A stretch of 64,000 bases of DNA from Nephrotoma appendiculata (GCA_947310385.1 OX371223.1:178166748-178230747), one strand, 5' to 3'. Counted from the first letter of the stretch, positions 23,168 through 35,290 are shown. Notes: a model not told the origin generated them from the letters alone. Numbers and translations are program-made.

Positions 23168-24475
23168 ACCACTAAGAACCTCTTCGAATACTGTAATAAT
23201 TTAATGTTCTGAAACAATATGCTCTTCCATAATTTGTTAGAGTCATAGACATTAGACATAATGCTGTATACATAGACCGGTAATGTGGTTTTGCTCCATA
23301 TAAAATCGTGCGTAGACATTTAGGACGGGATTCGTATATATAACTCTATTTATATCTCTCTCTCTCTTTGATTTCCAATATCATCCACAACTAAAAGATT
23401 TTATTTCTGGTTGTTTGTCTTTCAAAATAAAATTATTTGAAAATTTAATATAATTTGTGATAAAATTTGTGTGTTATTAAAATAAAATGAATCGGAAAAA
23501 AAAATTATTTGTTGTGTTGTGGATGATATGAATTATCCACAATAGATTCCACCAGTCCCGTACCGAAAACGTTTTCAATGTATGTGGAAACAAAATAGCG
23601 CATTTTTTTAAGTGTTTTATTATTTTAATAATAATAAATGTGTAATTATTTTAATAATAAAATATGTATGTATAATTATAGTTATATGTGCATTCTAGGG
23701 TTGATTAATTATATCGATAATTGTAAAATTAATTTACATATGTTGTGTAACAGTGAATAGTTCGGTTTTATGAATTATATGTACCTAATAGTTGAATAGC
23801 TTTTTCGAAATAATTTTATTGTATAAATTCGATTAATTATTTTGTGTAATATTCATGAACCAGTTATGGTTTAAAGAAATATTATAAAATTCTTGAATGC
23901 TGGTAATTACAATAGAGAAAATTCTAATTCTACAAGTAGCTAACTTCATTCGCATTCGTTAATAATATTTCTTAAAACAGTATTGATTCTTTTTTGTCTA
24001 TCTCTTCTCTTTTTTCTTTGAAATTGACTCACTTGACATTTAGTTATTACCGGTCTATGCATATACATATATATATGGTTCGAGTTCGATTGCTGTCCGA
24101 ATACTGAAATATTTTTGACATCATTAAAAAATTGTAACAATCGTTATTGCATACAGAAAATAAGATAACTGAAACTTATTTTGGATCCAATATTTCAATA
24201 ATTGTATTAATTTGTAGTGTATTCTAATTTAAAGGCGAGCGTTTTTCCGCACGTCTGTTTCATGCAAAGGGAATTGAATTAAGTATATAATTTCATAATT
24301 CCAAAAATCGCGAATTTCCAACAACAACAATAAAATAATACAAAAATTATTTCAGTTACGTTAAAAATTATTACGCATAGTTGGTGTAATAATTTAATTG
24401 CATTCAGAACCCTGTCAAAATTATTACTATAGAAATAAATATCACAGTATTCGGACAAGTTCTAAGTGCTTGCCA
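23168..24475. mobile_element. MITE family Y, copy 1, split by an insertion
   Basis: The outer parts match the 445-bp copy at 45655-46097. The left end (cctcttcgaatactgtaata) is at 23175 and the body continues at 24080-24475 (e.g. gcatacagaaaataagataa, ggatccaatatttcaataat). The right end is the inverted match cacagtattcggacaagttc. About 800 bp between 23250 and 24080 are absent from copy 2 and form a separate inserted element. Confidence 0.7.
23270..24061. mobile_element. Inserted inverted-repeat element inside MITE Y
   Basis: The ends catagaccggtaat (23271-23284) and attaccggtctatg (24046-24059) are exact inverted repeats and bracket nearly all of the sequence missing from the second Y copy. 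Interior is AT-rich with no transposase. A second internal inverted pair (atatcatccacaac / gttgtggatgatat) lies at about 23381 and 23513. Confidence 0.55.
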
Positions 24476-25814
24476 GAATCCTTTTTCACGCTGTGCAACT
24501 TCATCAATAATTGAGAAATTTTTTAGGATGAAGTTGACGAAATGACACCAGATGCTATAGCAGATACAATCACAACCCTTGCGAATGGAATTATTAGATT
24601 CACGAACAACACCTTCCTGGACGATGTTTGCCATTTATTTCTTTTTTATACAAGGAGATTATTTGTTCTCAGTTTTGTTTATTTTGAAATCTACTGCTCT
24701 CAATATACGCAGCTACTTGCTGTGTTTCGTTGAAAATACTGCTCTAGAACGCGACAAATTTTATTTTGATTTTTTAAACAATTTATATAAAATTAAAATA
24801 TTTGTTCGTCGTATTCACTGTATCGAATCCTAAAGAACTTTATTGTTGAATAAAGTTTATATTTGCTTGTTCCCAACAAATCTTGATTTTATGTAGAGTA
24901 CAAACAGAGTTCATCAAAAAATTTAATAATTCCTGAACTGACAAAACAGGGAAATTTTTTTAGTACACAACTTCTTGATTGTTAATTACTTCATTTACAA
25001 CAGGAAATTGACAATCAAAAAATGATAGTTGTGTTGTATATGTGGAAATGTCGACCCTGGTCCGATAAAATATAAATAATAAATGGACAAAATAATACGT
25101 AAGTATAAATATTTCGCTTTGTACGTATTCAAAAACATGTTAATGCATAAATTAATTAGAAAGATAAATTATTTCATTTACCTTATAGCTACAACAACTC
25201 TCTAATTCAATATGGGTGGTAAAAACAAGGCTATGTTTTCATATTCAGATGGGACGGTTAAAACTTTACTCGATTCAAAAATTAGCACGGCATGTTTTTG
25301 AAATGTTTGGCGTTAACTGGAGCACTTCAATTTATAACCTACGAAGAAATGAAAAACCCAATGACACAAAACTGGCTAGTGATTGTAAATTTAATTCCAA
25401 CAGTACAATAAATTTAATGTTTCTAATATTTCAGAGCACATTAAAATTTTGGTGCAATCTCAATATTAATAGCAGCTGTATGTAAACTATTTACATACAA
25501 CTGTATGTACCTTATCACCAAGTGATAAGGGCCCATTTGCAGGATCAGCTTTATTCCTACAAAGGAACTTGGGATTGTATAAAACAAGCTTGGAGGCATG
25601 AAAGAATGCCAGGTTTTAACAAAGATTTTAAGAAAAATTTACTGTGTGATAAAGAGAACGCATAAGACAAAATCAAATTGCAATAATAATAAAAAAAACT
25701 TAATACATATAAGTCAAACAATGAAAATGAAATGTCCGAATTCTATATTTAATAAAAAAAACGGAATCCTTAATATTTGCCGGCCAAATTAATTAATTTA
25801 TTTTAATATTAAGT
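24476..25814. other. AT-rich DNA, no supported gene
   Basis: An 89-codon open frame at 25216-25485 (plus) is not recognised. Small hairpins occur at about 25495-25530 (acatacaactgtatgt, cttatcaccaagtgataag). No other structure was noticed. Confidence 0.4.
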
Positions 25815-26853
25815 CAGAGCCTATATATACTGGCCATGACACGTTATTTTAACACAGTATTAGTTTTGCCTGTTCGCATACTACTTTAAAATTTTACATG
25901 GATTTTTTTTAGTTTTGCTTTTATAAATTCGTTTACCGAAATGAAACGAGCCAATTAAATTGTTTGATTTTCTTTTTGTTTTGCTTGTTTGTTACAGGGT
26001 AGTGATGATTTATTTTATAGTTTATTGTCGATCTGTTACTCTTTTTCTCTCATTAGTTATGTTGTGCTCTTCTGCAGTGCAAATAATAATAATCATATAG
26101 CCAAGAGCCAAATATTAAATTAATATCAAAATTTAATTTTAATACTAAAATAACAATCATCTTATATAACATATAAAACGTATATAACATATAAAAGTAA
26201 AAAACAATTTAAAATAATAACTTAAGTTTAAAAAAGTAATTTAATTTATAAAAAAAATGATTAGGGTCAAAAATAAACAAATATTAAATTTTGACACTTT
26301 CCCTATTAAATATTAAACATGGCTGTCGGAAACTCACAACAAATATATCCCTACAGACGTCATGCCACCATTAAGCGTGTGCTCAAACTGAAGTCAAGAT
26401 GAGAAAAAAGATAAAAATATAAAATTTATCATTTAACCCTATGCATATACAAAAAAAACGTAAACAAAGATCTAATTGGTTCATGTGACTAGCGCTGCAC
26501 AAATCAAAACGCAGCAAAAAATCAAAACAAAAACAAATGAAAACAAAATAAAAAATGTCGGGTAAATAAGGTAAACTTTTAGAAAAAACTGAAATTAAGA
26601 AATAAAAGTTTTTAAATTTTCATTAAAAATAATCTGAAACTGTACTTAGATAAACTATGATTATGTCATTGAAAAATCATAATAAAAACTTAAGTATATA
26701 AGGAAATACAAGCGAAATAAAACTTGCCTGGCAAAAAATCCCATGTAATCGATTTTTTTTACTATGGAAAAGCATACGCGCGCTTGCCTGTCACTAAACC
26801 GAACTCAACGATATTTTTTTTATGTTGTCATGGCCATTTTTATACTGGCTCTG
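25815..26853. mobile_element. Inverted-repeat DNA element, no ORF
   Basis: The left end (cagagcc then tatatactggccatgacac) is matched by the reverse complement of the right end (cagagccagtataaaaatgg then ccatgacaaca), and both are preceded by ttaa. The arms share gacaggcaa-type subterminal similarity. The 1.04-kb interior is AT-rich without transposase. Likely a non-autonomous DNA transposon; superfamily unknown. Confidence 0.5.
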
Positions 26854-26979
26854 ATTAAGTATATTTTGGTGTTTAATTGCAAAACAAAAATTAAATGTCA
26901 AAATGATTGACTTGAACATGGTTAAAGTTGTTCTAATTTTTTTTTTTTCTAAATTTCCCTGTATTTTCCCTATATTTTA

Positions 26980-27240
26980 TTGCGGTCTCGAACACTATTT
27001 TATTCAATATTTTTCATTCGATATGTATCGATGTATCGTAGTGAAGGAACGAAGCGATATTCAGTTTGTTCCAACCAAATAGCTACTATGTCCATTCGTC
27101 TATCGACTTATTGTATCGGAAATCATCATTTATTTATTAAGAACTCGACATTAAGAACTCGACTATTTCATTTTTTTCCATATTTAAGTCCACCACACAC
27201 AAATGTGTATATAAGAAATGGCAGGTTGTAATGTCATAAT
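26980..27240. repeat. Repeat end shared with 35246-35290 (opposite orientation)
   Basis: The stretch cacacacaaatgtgtatata then a(a/t)ggcaggtt(g/a)taatgtc at 27192-27233 matches the reverse complement of 35246-35285. It is therefore another end of the 'cacaattgtg/cacaaatgtg' MITE-like family, here inverted relative to copies A and B. The other boundary was not found. Confidence 0.4.
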
Positions 27241-27594
27241 TTATATGATTCGCTTTCGTATACGATTTTTACATGCACAATTGTGATCGCGAGCCAGTAA
27301 AGAGATATAACAGTGAATACCATTAAAATTACCTCCGACTAAATTTTATCATAAGGATGAAAAAGACAGATCTCTGCTAAGTTCCACAAGCTTGAATACT
27401 ACTCGCACATTGTAACTTTTAGCATAAGATGTATATTATTGTATTGACCTTGGTCAAATAATATATTCAGCAACTACTTTGGGTTTCGGGCAGTCATTTT
27501 CGGTTTACTATATAGTCGCGTTGGCAAAACAAAATATTAATACCCATATAACCCTCTTTAGACAAAAATAAAATTGAAAAATAAATAAATAATT

Positions 27595-27634
27595 TTTGTA
27601 GAAAAGCTAATAAATTTATTAGCTTTTCTACAAA
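27595..27634. repeat. Perfect 40-bp palindrome
   Basis: Both halves are exact inverted copies with no spacer (half-site tttgtagaaaagctaataaa; centre between 27614 and 27615). The next base pair outward mismatches. It lies in AT-rich DNA without a gene. Confidence 0.95.
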
Positions 27635-27639
27635 TTCAA

Positions 27640-29350
27640 AATATCAAATTAACGAAAAATTTAACACTTTTAGTCGAACACACATTAAATAAAAAAACTA
27701 ACGTATTCTAATGATAGTAATACGATTTATGCTTAGCAGTATCCTTGTCGGTAAAATCACAACATATAACCTCCAATAAACTCATAAAAATTAAATTTTT
27801 ATATTGGCCTTTTTGTACATTTTGGCTTTGGCTTTGTCCTAATTAATGTTTAGAAAATATTGTTATGATTTTTAAGGATAACCGCCCATAATTTTGTTGT
27901 GTCTGCACGGCATGGCATTACGTGTATACAAAGAAGGACATTATTACGATGATCTTTTCCAAAAAGGATCGATACCATAAATAAATAAACAATTTTTTGC
28001 TGATGCTTTATTAAATTCTTAAAACTGTTGATGTTTGGTAATCTTTTTGGCCAAAACATAGCAGGGTGTATTGGTTTTTAACCATAGTGAAAGTTTCTTG
28101 ATAGGTTTATGTAAATGTTAATCGGAAGTAATAAGAATCGAGTTTTAGGATGATTTGATAGTTAAACTTCGATATACAATATGCTCTTAAGAATCAGGTT
28201 CAGTGTATCTACCTTTAATTTGGAGGAAGCATTTTATTCATATCAAACAATAAGTATCAAGTTTGTTGTAGCGTTTGCAGGCAGAACCATGTTATTGATT
28301 TCTTGTGTACATCTTCTTGTTGAGTACCAAAAAAAACATGTTACCATGGGTTCGGAAAATGGTGAACTCATATTTTATCGCATCCTATCTCTCTCATAAG
28401 TTATTGCGTTATACCAGAGGATATATATTTAGCCTCGTATCTACATATATAGATTTGATGTCGATCTACAAAACTTGGTATTAAAATAGGATAGCAATCA
28501 ACATTTATCGAAAGAACTTTCCATCTTACTGACAATGTTGTTTTAGTTCGCGACTAGAGATGTTGTAAGCCGTATTTAACACAAAATTTAATAAAACCTA
28601 ACTAAACATTAAATTTTAAGCCATTTCCAACTATAATGGAAAATCTAAATTTGTTGCAAATCGACGCACTTTATATGTTGCAAATAAGAATTCACAAGAA
28701 AATTAGCACTTACTTAAAAGAGATATGATATCCAAGACAGACAGAAATGATCCAAAATGCGAAAGCCCAACTCAGGAATATTACAATAATAGAAGCAGTG
28801 ATAAACCAAACGGTGAAAAACAGCTATACTTGAAGGCTGTATGGCTAGGGAAACTGTGACGATCTAATGCAGAGTGCAGGTGCTTCAACAAGTTTAAGGA
28901 AGGAAATGCTTCAAGTGTGGGAAGTTAGGTTAATACCTCAGAGATACCTCTCCACTCCGCCACCAGACACGAGCAATGAATTACCTTTCCGAGTAGAAGA
29001 AAACTAATAAATACGATTATTTCTCTCCTTGACGCTTGTTTCGACGAAACTTGAACAACAATTTAGTAAAACACATAAATTAAATTTTGATTTATAAATA
29101 TATTTTCGACATTCACTTTGTCGTCACCTTCAAGATGATCGGATTTGAAAATAACAACAAAATGAATATTCTAATTTTGTTCACGTTTTGTGTGAAAAAA
29201 TTGACGACAAATTTTTTGAGCACAAAAATCAAGAAAGAAGAAAGATTCTTGGGAAAGGCCCACCCCAAGATTCCAGTACGATTATGTATAGGGTGAGTAC
29301 AGCAGTGGTGGTGATGGCTGGATTTAAATTCTTAAATTTTGACTACCAAT
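27640..29350. other. AT-rich DNA, no supported gene
   Basis: No coding similarity. A GC-richer patch at 28720-29010 gives no consistent reading frame. Confidence 0.4.
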
Positions 29351-29790
29351 GGTACTATTCCCGCTTTCCCTCGAAATAGGGAATTGGGAAATATATTTTC
29401 ATAGCTTTTTTGTCCAAATTGTATTCTTGTGGCCTACTGAGGGAATAAGTTTGGTGTAAATAGTTTGAAAACAAAGTTAAATGGGAAAATATTTTTCCCT
29501 ATAGACAACTATAAGTGGATCTGACGGCAAAAAAAATAACCTTGTTCCGGATATTTTTGTATGTTAATTTTTATTTTCATAAAGTAATCCGTGCTAAAAT
29601 TTCACAGAAAAAAACCACCAAAGAAGTCACATTCCGAACTTTAACAGTCGTAAATAAAAATTTTGTAGAACAAAAGTCTCCCAATTAACTTTGTTTTGAA
29701 AATTTTTGTACTAAACTAGGCCTTTGTAGGCCAGAAAAATACAATTTGGATAAAAATGCTATGAAAATATTTTTCCCAAATGACGAGTGG
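29351..29790. repeat. Foldback MITE, family X, copy 2
   Basis: Long inverted arms: ttgggaaatatattttcata and caaattgtatt.tt.tggcct on the left (29383-29455) return inverted at about 29700-29785. The unique centre is about 200 bp. Related copies are at 1058-1295 and 36826-38675. No coding capacity. Confidence 0.7.
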
Positions 29791-29914
29791 TAAAGTGATT
29801 TTAGTGCCATCTTTCATTAAATGTTCGAAGCCTCAATCATATTTTGACAGAACTTATCGTCTTTTAAAATTGGTTTACTTAGGTTAGAAATAGCATCTAC
29901 ATAAGTAAGTATAA

Positions 29915-30570
29915 TAGATAGTGCGACCTTGTTTGATAATAATCCGAGATATGCGCCTTTCTACGTGAACTATTAGTCGATCGCCTTCAACGTCAGATTT
30001 AGTTATGCAGAAATTGCGGACGAATCATCTCAATCCCAGCTTCTGCTAGCTCATTACCGATCATAAACCCCTTGTCTACCATCATGGCATCTCCAGATGT
30101 TACCTTATGTAACACTGTGCTTGTAAAATTAATAAGGCCGGAAGGAGAAATTTCTAATAATAGTTTAATTGTATGGGTGCTTTTATAGTGGGAATACGTA
30201 CAGATTCTACAGGTAAGGGGCTTCGGAATTGAATGGTCTTTATTTCCATACAATCTAAAACGTTATTGCATTTGGATATATTTTTTTACCTTAGTCGATT
30301 ATATCTAGCTCAAACTGTGTTGGTCCACCTTTTTGCTACTGTCTATGTTGACCGCGGAAGATTCCTTGTTGGAAAAACAAAGCTTAATAGTCTAGACTGG
30401 GTACGTTTTCTTTGCAAAATAGGTAAAATTATTTGTTTTTTTAAAGTGACGACTGCAAATTGACAAATATTTGGGGAAAGGTTTGTCCATTTTTAGAACA
30501 TCTTTCCACTTCAGCTGCCCCTTCCAGTTGTTTAGAAGATTAGATGGGATTTTCTGCAACGAAATAAATG
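29915..30570 (-). pseudogene. THAP-domain / DDE_Tnp_4 transposase relic
   Basis: On the minus strand the start reads as the C-terminal half of a THAP zinc finger (KDVLKMDKPFPKYLSICSRHF, about 30490-30440). After an eroded linker comes the catalytic part of a DDE_Tnp_4 (Harbinger/IS5-like) transposase: SHYKSTHTIKLLLEISPSGL (about 30190), SGDAMMVDKGFMIGNELAEA (about 30090-30030, with a catalytic-type D) and DRLIVHVERRISR (about 29975-29940). The 84-codon frame at 29999-30253 is the best-kept piece. Such THAP-DDE fusions are common as insect transposon genes. Stops separate the parts. Confidence 0.7.
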
Positions 30571-30599
30571 GTTTTATGTATGTTTGTCATTGTGAAACA

Positions 30600-31300
30600 C
30601 CGAAATGTTGCCCCCGAGATCTCATACTATAAATGTGAATAGTAGTTGTCAACCCACCATAAAAACTAATCAAAACGGTTGAATAGTCAAACAATTTTAA
30701 TACTAATCAAAGTGTAAACTAACATTTTATTCTAGATTAAAATATTTTCACCAATTTTGTAATATAAATTCAACACATTATGTAAAATATTTGTTTTAAA
30801 AATACTTATTAGAAATTTAATATGAGCTAACAAAGCTTTTGTACGAACTTGTATCTAAATAAAGCTGTACGCAGAATCCGCATGTTACTCATCGTTAATT
30901 GCCTATTCCCAAAGAAAGTCAGAATAGTACCACGAGAGGAAGACGTGCTTATGTGGCAAGCGTTGTTATAGTTGAAATGAAGGAAAGAAAAGGCACAAAA
31001 AAGAATCGGAAAAGGTTAAACCGAGGAAAGCGTCCAGCAAGACGAGGCCAAACGACGAATTAGTCACAGAGTAAGTGGCTGTATATATTCAGTATGTGAA
31101 TATGACTCCGCCCTTTTCCAATAGGTGTCGTTACTAGTAATGCTTATGTGTACTATAAATGTGCAATACAGGTATTCTAATGCTATTCTATAGTACCTGA
31201 TGTCAGCTGTCAAACGCAGTAAGCGACATTTGGTTGAAGTGAAAGCAACTATTTTTAACACCTGGAACAGTCGAATTTAATTTTAAATAAACATCATTTG
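30600..31300. other. No assigned feature
   Basis: AT-rich. 30880-31070 is slightly GC-richer but gives no consistent protein similarity. The 5' end of the mariner relic should lie somewhere at 31060-31300, but no terminal repeat was identified. Confidence 0.3.
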
Positions 31301-31786
31301 CGGGAAGTTTTATTACATTATTTTAGTGCAAAGAAAAGTGCATCGAAAACTTATCTTTTGCTCGTGGTTTACGGTGAGCATGTTCCATCGAATACAACGT
31401 GCTAAGAATGTTTTTGACGAAATAAAAAAAATGATTCTGGCATTGAAGATAAAAAGCATGGAAAACCATCCAGAAAATTTGAAGATGCTGAATTAGAAAC
31501 ATTATTGGCTGAATATTCATCTCAAACACAATTAGAATTGGCTGTAGCATTACATGTTGATCGATCAACTGTTGCAAATCGTTTGCAATCAATCGGAGTG
31601 GTTGAAAAAGCTAACAACTGGGTTCATGAATTAAAAGAAAGAGACCTCGAACGTCCAAAACTAATTTGTGAAATACTGCTTCAAAGACAAAAATTACGAA
31701 CGCGGTTTAAGCTCCAACTGAACCGCAAATGTTTGGTAAAATATAAGATCTTTCTCATAAGGGATTTTTTAGGAGTACCATTTCCA

Positions 31787-32520
31787 CCCAACATACCAAA
31801 TCCCATCATAATCGGTTAAGAGTTGATCAAGTTCCGTCCGAGGTGTCCATATTCCAAAAATCCTTCAAAAATCATTTAAGAATCCCATTTCCATCCAGCA
31901 TACCCAATCCCATCATAACATAATTGGTTAAGAATTGATCAAGTTCCATCCCAGGTGGCCATATTCCAGGACTTCTTCCAAAAATCATTTAATAATCCCA
32001 TTTCCATCCAGCATATCCAATCGCATCATACTCGGTTAAGAATTGATCGAGTTTCGTCCCAGGTGGCCATATTCCAGATTCCTCCCCAAAATTATTTAAA
32101 AATCTCATTTCCATCCAGCATACCCAATCCCATCATAATCGGTTAAGAATTGATCGAGTTAGGTCCCAGGTGGCCATATTCTAGAACTTCTTCCAAAAAT
32201 CATTTAAGAATCCCATTTTCATCACATTAAAAATCACATTTCCATCCAGATAACCCAATCACATCATAATCGGATAAGAATTGATCGAGTTCCGTCCCAG
32301 GTGGCCATATTTCAGAACTTTTTTAAAAAAATCATTTAATAATCCCATTTCCATCCAGCATACCTAATCCCATCATAATCGGTTAATAATTGATCGAGTT
32401 CCGGTCCCAGGTAGCCATATTCCAGAACTTCTTCCAAAAATCATTTGAGAAACCCATTTCCATCCAACATATCCGATCATAATCGGCTGAAAAATGCCTG
32501 AGTTCTGTTCCAGATTAAAT
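31787..32520. repeat. Minisatellite, about 7 units of about 108 bp
   Basis: Units begin with (c)ccatttccatccagcata at about 31787, 31885, 31998, 32105, 32213, 32345 and 32454. Each contains catcataatcggttaagaat, gatcgagttccgtcccagg and tggccatattccagaact. The fifth unit has an extra 24-bp piece. The array sits between the two halves of a mariner transposase. Confidence 0.85.
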
Positions 32521-32570
32521 TCGATCGAATAGATTAAATTTAAAAGCATTCGGATTTAACGGACTCCCCA

Positions 32571-32598
32571 ATTTGTCCGTTAAATCGAGGTTTTTCTG
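32571..32598. repeat. Pogo/Tigger-like terminal repeat
   Basis: The sequence ending gtccgttaaatcgaggtttt then tctg, followed by TA, reads in reverse as CAGAAAAACCTCGATTTAAC. That closely resembles Tigger/pogo ends (CAGT..AACCTCGATTTAAC). It also pairs with gatttaacgga at 32553-32563 as a hairpin. It may be the right end of whatever was inserted into the mariner; no matching left end found. Confidence 0.45.
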
Positions 32599-33079
32599 TA
32601 TAACATTTTACGTTAAAATGTCACGTAGCGTAACGCAGCGTGTAACATGAACCCCTAAATGTTTTACCAAATATAAAAGAAAAGGTTTTTACATCGAATA
32701 GTTACTGGAGATGAAAATTGGATTTATTATGAGAATATCCCCCACCTGGTCCATCGCAGCCAAAGCGGGATATTTATTGCAATAAGGTTATGCTCTGTAT
32801 CTGGTGGGATCAGAAAGGTGTGGTATATTATGAACTGCGGGTATCAGGTGAAACTATCAATAGCGATGTCTAACGACGATAACTAATACGTTCGAAGCGA
32901 GCTATAGAGGAAAAATGACAAGAACTGGTGAATAGACACAGCCAATGAATTTTTCAGCACGACACGACAATGCAAAACCACATGTTGCAAACGTTATTGA
33001 TAATTTGACCACCATTGGCTTTAGTTTCAATATATTCCATGAGATGGCATACACTTTACATTAAAAGGCAAATATAGGT

Positions 33080-33757
33080 GATAAATAAGAAGAATTAAAG
33101 ACGTCCGTGAATTTAATTTGTTTTAAGTTTTTTTCGGCTTTTTCAGACAAAATATCATTTTAATGGACACCCATACAATGTTTTACGACAATTTTTGTTG
33201 CATAAAAACAAAGAGGCCATTTATTAACAATATTTCTACCACAAAAGTAGAAAAAAAAAAAATGATATTTTGTCCGAAAAAGCCGAAAAAAACTTAAAAC
33301 AAATTAAATTCACGGACGTCTTTAATTCTTCTTAATTATATGTGTTGGCTTGTTATACACATACATAGTGAGAATTTCCTGTGGTTTCTGATTTAGTGAT
33401 ATAAAATTCGCTAAATCAATATGTTCTTGTTTTGTATTATCGGTACAAAGCAAGATTTTGCAGTTTGGTCGTTGCAACCTGATGAGTAGACCAACTTTTT
33501 ATCAGTACGAAACCAAGCTGCCAAGAAGCTACCTAAGGGAGTTCTCATTTTTGTAAGGGTTTGTGTATCTTTGTGTACACAAGTGCCCTGGGGTAAACGT
33601 GGGGGAGGGGAATGCATTTTTTCTACTTTTGTGGTAGAAATATTGTTAATAAATGGCCTCTTTGTTTTTATGCGACAAAAATTGTCGTAAAACATTGTGT
33701 GGGTGTCCATTAAAATGATATTTTGTCCGAAAAAGCCGAAAAAAACTTAAAACAAAT
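33080..33757. repeat. Foldback inverted-repeat element
   Basis: An outer arm at 33110-33250 (from tttgttttaagtttttttcg to accacaaaagtagaaaaa) returns inverted at 33618-33757 almost unchanged. The outermost part of the arm is also present inverted at 33254-33336, directly next to the left arm, so three copies of the same sequence lie within 680 bp. An open frame at 33411-33710 (minus) crosses the arm and is not recognised. The flanks share aaata(ta)ggtgataaa on both sides, perhaps a target duplication inside the mariner tail. Confidence 0.7.
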
Positions 33758-33759
33758 AG

Positions 33760-34835
33760 GTGATAAAGATTAAATGTTAAGCATTTTGCTACAAAGGAAA
33801 AAGAGCTGTCTACTAATTATGTATACGCCTACGCAGGTAATTGATTATGATTGTCACACTAAAAACTGTCAAATTATTATCATAATTGTACACGTCAACA
33901 TCAATACAAGTCTAATAAATTTTAATAAATAAACTTTGAATAATAATTTTCGAAATTAAGTAAAAATTCCACCCTGAAGAACATATAATATTTCATATTT
34001 AGCTAGAATTTTGGTTAAAATATCTAATAATTTATTATCTAATTATCGTTTTCAATATTTCTTTGTGGAAGGTCAACAATAATTTAAAATGATCGATTCA
34101 AAGAAAATCCCAATTTGAGCCGAAAATTCCTCTAATGCTTGCATATACCTGACATATACATACAAAGTTGTAAAAAGTCAAGTCAGCATAATGCCAATTG
34201 TAAGTTGGGGGAGAACACAATGTCGCGTGGGATCAATATAATAACATTTTCTATTTGGCCTTTATTTTATATTTAGGGTCCTCTCGTAATAAAATAATTA
34301 AATAAAATGTTAAAAAACAAAAATATTTTCGATTTTATGATTTGGAATAGTATATGAATCTTTATGACGTTTTATGAGATCAAAAAAATTATTTTAGATT
34401 TTCATATTTATTTGTAAACATTGAAATATATAAATGAATAATGTTTTATTAAATTATAGCGATTGTAAATGATTTTTAGTAGAATCGCGTGCATTGTTTT
34501 ATTACACCGAGGTGCTATTTAGCACATTTTGCTGAGAAGTAAATTACATTATAAATGAAAGACCTGGAAGATGTTTTAGGATTAAACTTAATCAAAAGAA
34601 ATTTATACCTACTCTAACAATATTGGATAAACAATTATTTACACAGGAAGGTTACACGATTGAAAATACGGGTATCGAATTAGTTAGATTATTTTAATAA
34701 GTGACAGTTACAAAATAAATCGAATCAAAGAGCTCCAGAAACTCGACAAAATGCAACGAAACGAGATGATCAATAATTAGTGATTATTAATCAAAAAAGT
34801 TTAGTAAAAAATTTACCATAAAACAAAATAATTTT
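33760..34835. other. AT-rich DNA, no gene seen
   Basis: No coding or repeat signal recognised. A slightly GC-richer patch at 34720-34780 gives no consistent reading frame. Confidence 0.4.
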
Positions 34836-34962
34836 TACAGGTAACCCTCCAAGAACACGGTATTTTAATAACACGGTTTCGAAGAACACAGATACCCATC
34901 TCCTCAAATTACACGGTTTCAAACAACACGATTTTCGTTATTCTCTTTAATTTTATTTTTTG

Positions 34963-35290
34963 TATATCCCTTTTCCTGCCTGTCATCACAATTGTGTGGG
35001 TAACGCAAAAATAACATGTCAAAAATTTATTTTTGTGTGATTTTGAACCAACATACACATTTTTGCATTCCACTTAAATCGTTTTCGTCCGAAAAGAACA
35101 CTATAACTATAATAATAGCAAAATAATTAATATATTATCAAAAACAAATAATTAATATGCTATATAATTTATATGTTATCAAATTATAATGCTTTTTTTA
35201 AAAATAATTCCGATTTAACTAAGATCCGTTAAAATCCGAAAGACATTATAACCTGCCTTTTTTTACACACACATTTGTGTGGGATGGACT
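34963..35290. repeat. MITE-like repeat, 'cacaattgtg' family, copy B
   Basis: Matches copy A (523-785) along its left 165 bp and at its right end (cacacacatttgtgtgggat). The right end also matches 27192-27233 inverted. No ORF of note. It lies inside the interval bounded by the pogo-like ends. Confidence 0.5.

Larger units (their letters stand above)
31305..33065 (+). pseudogene. Mariner transposase, split by a minisatellite
   Basis: A cut-and-paste transposase relic in two parts. The N-terminal half (about 31330-31745) has YGEHVPS, an open stretch with KHGKPSRKFEDAELETLLAE and the second helix-turn-helix LAVALHVDRSTVANRLQSIG. The catalytic half resumes at about 32672 with HRIVTGDENW (first Asp), MLCIWWDQKGVVYYEL, ETINSD and HDNAKPHVANVI (second Asp, about 32965). 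The third Asp region is eroded. About 920 bp of unrelated repeat DNA separate the halves. Both halves have stops and frameshifts, so it was dead or died with the insertion. Confidence 0.8.

Noticed and set aside
25216..25485. 89-codon plus-strand ORF
   Set aside because: Not recognised, no supporting signals, composition like the surrounding AT-rich DNA.
31787..32520. CRISPR or rDNA spacer repeats
   Set aside because: A plain 108-bp minisatellite with no constant-repeat/unique-spacer pattern.
33411..33710. 99-codon minus-strand ORF
   Set aside because: It runs through an inverted-repeat arm, has no recognisable domain, and its first third is repeat sequence.
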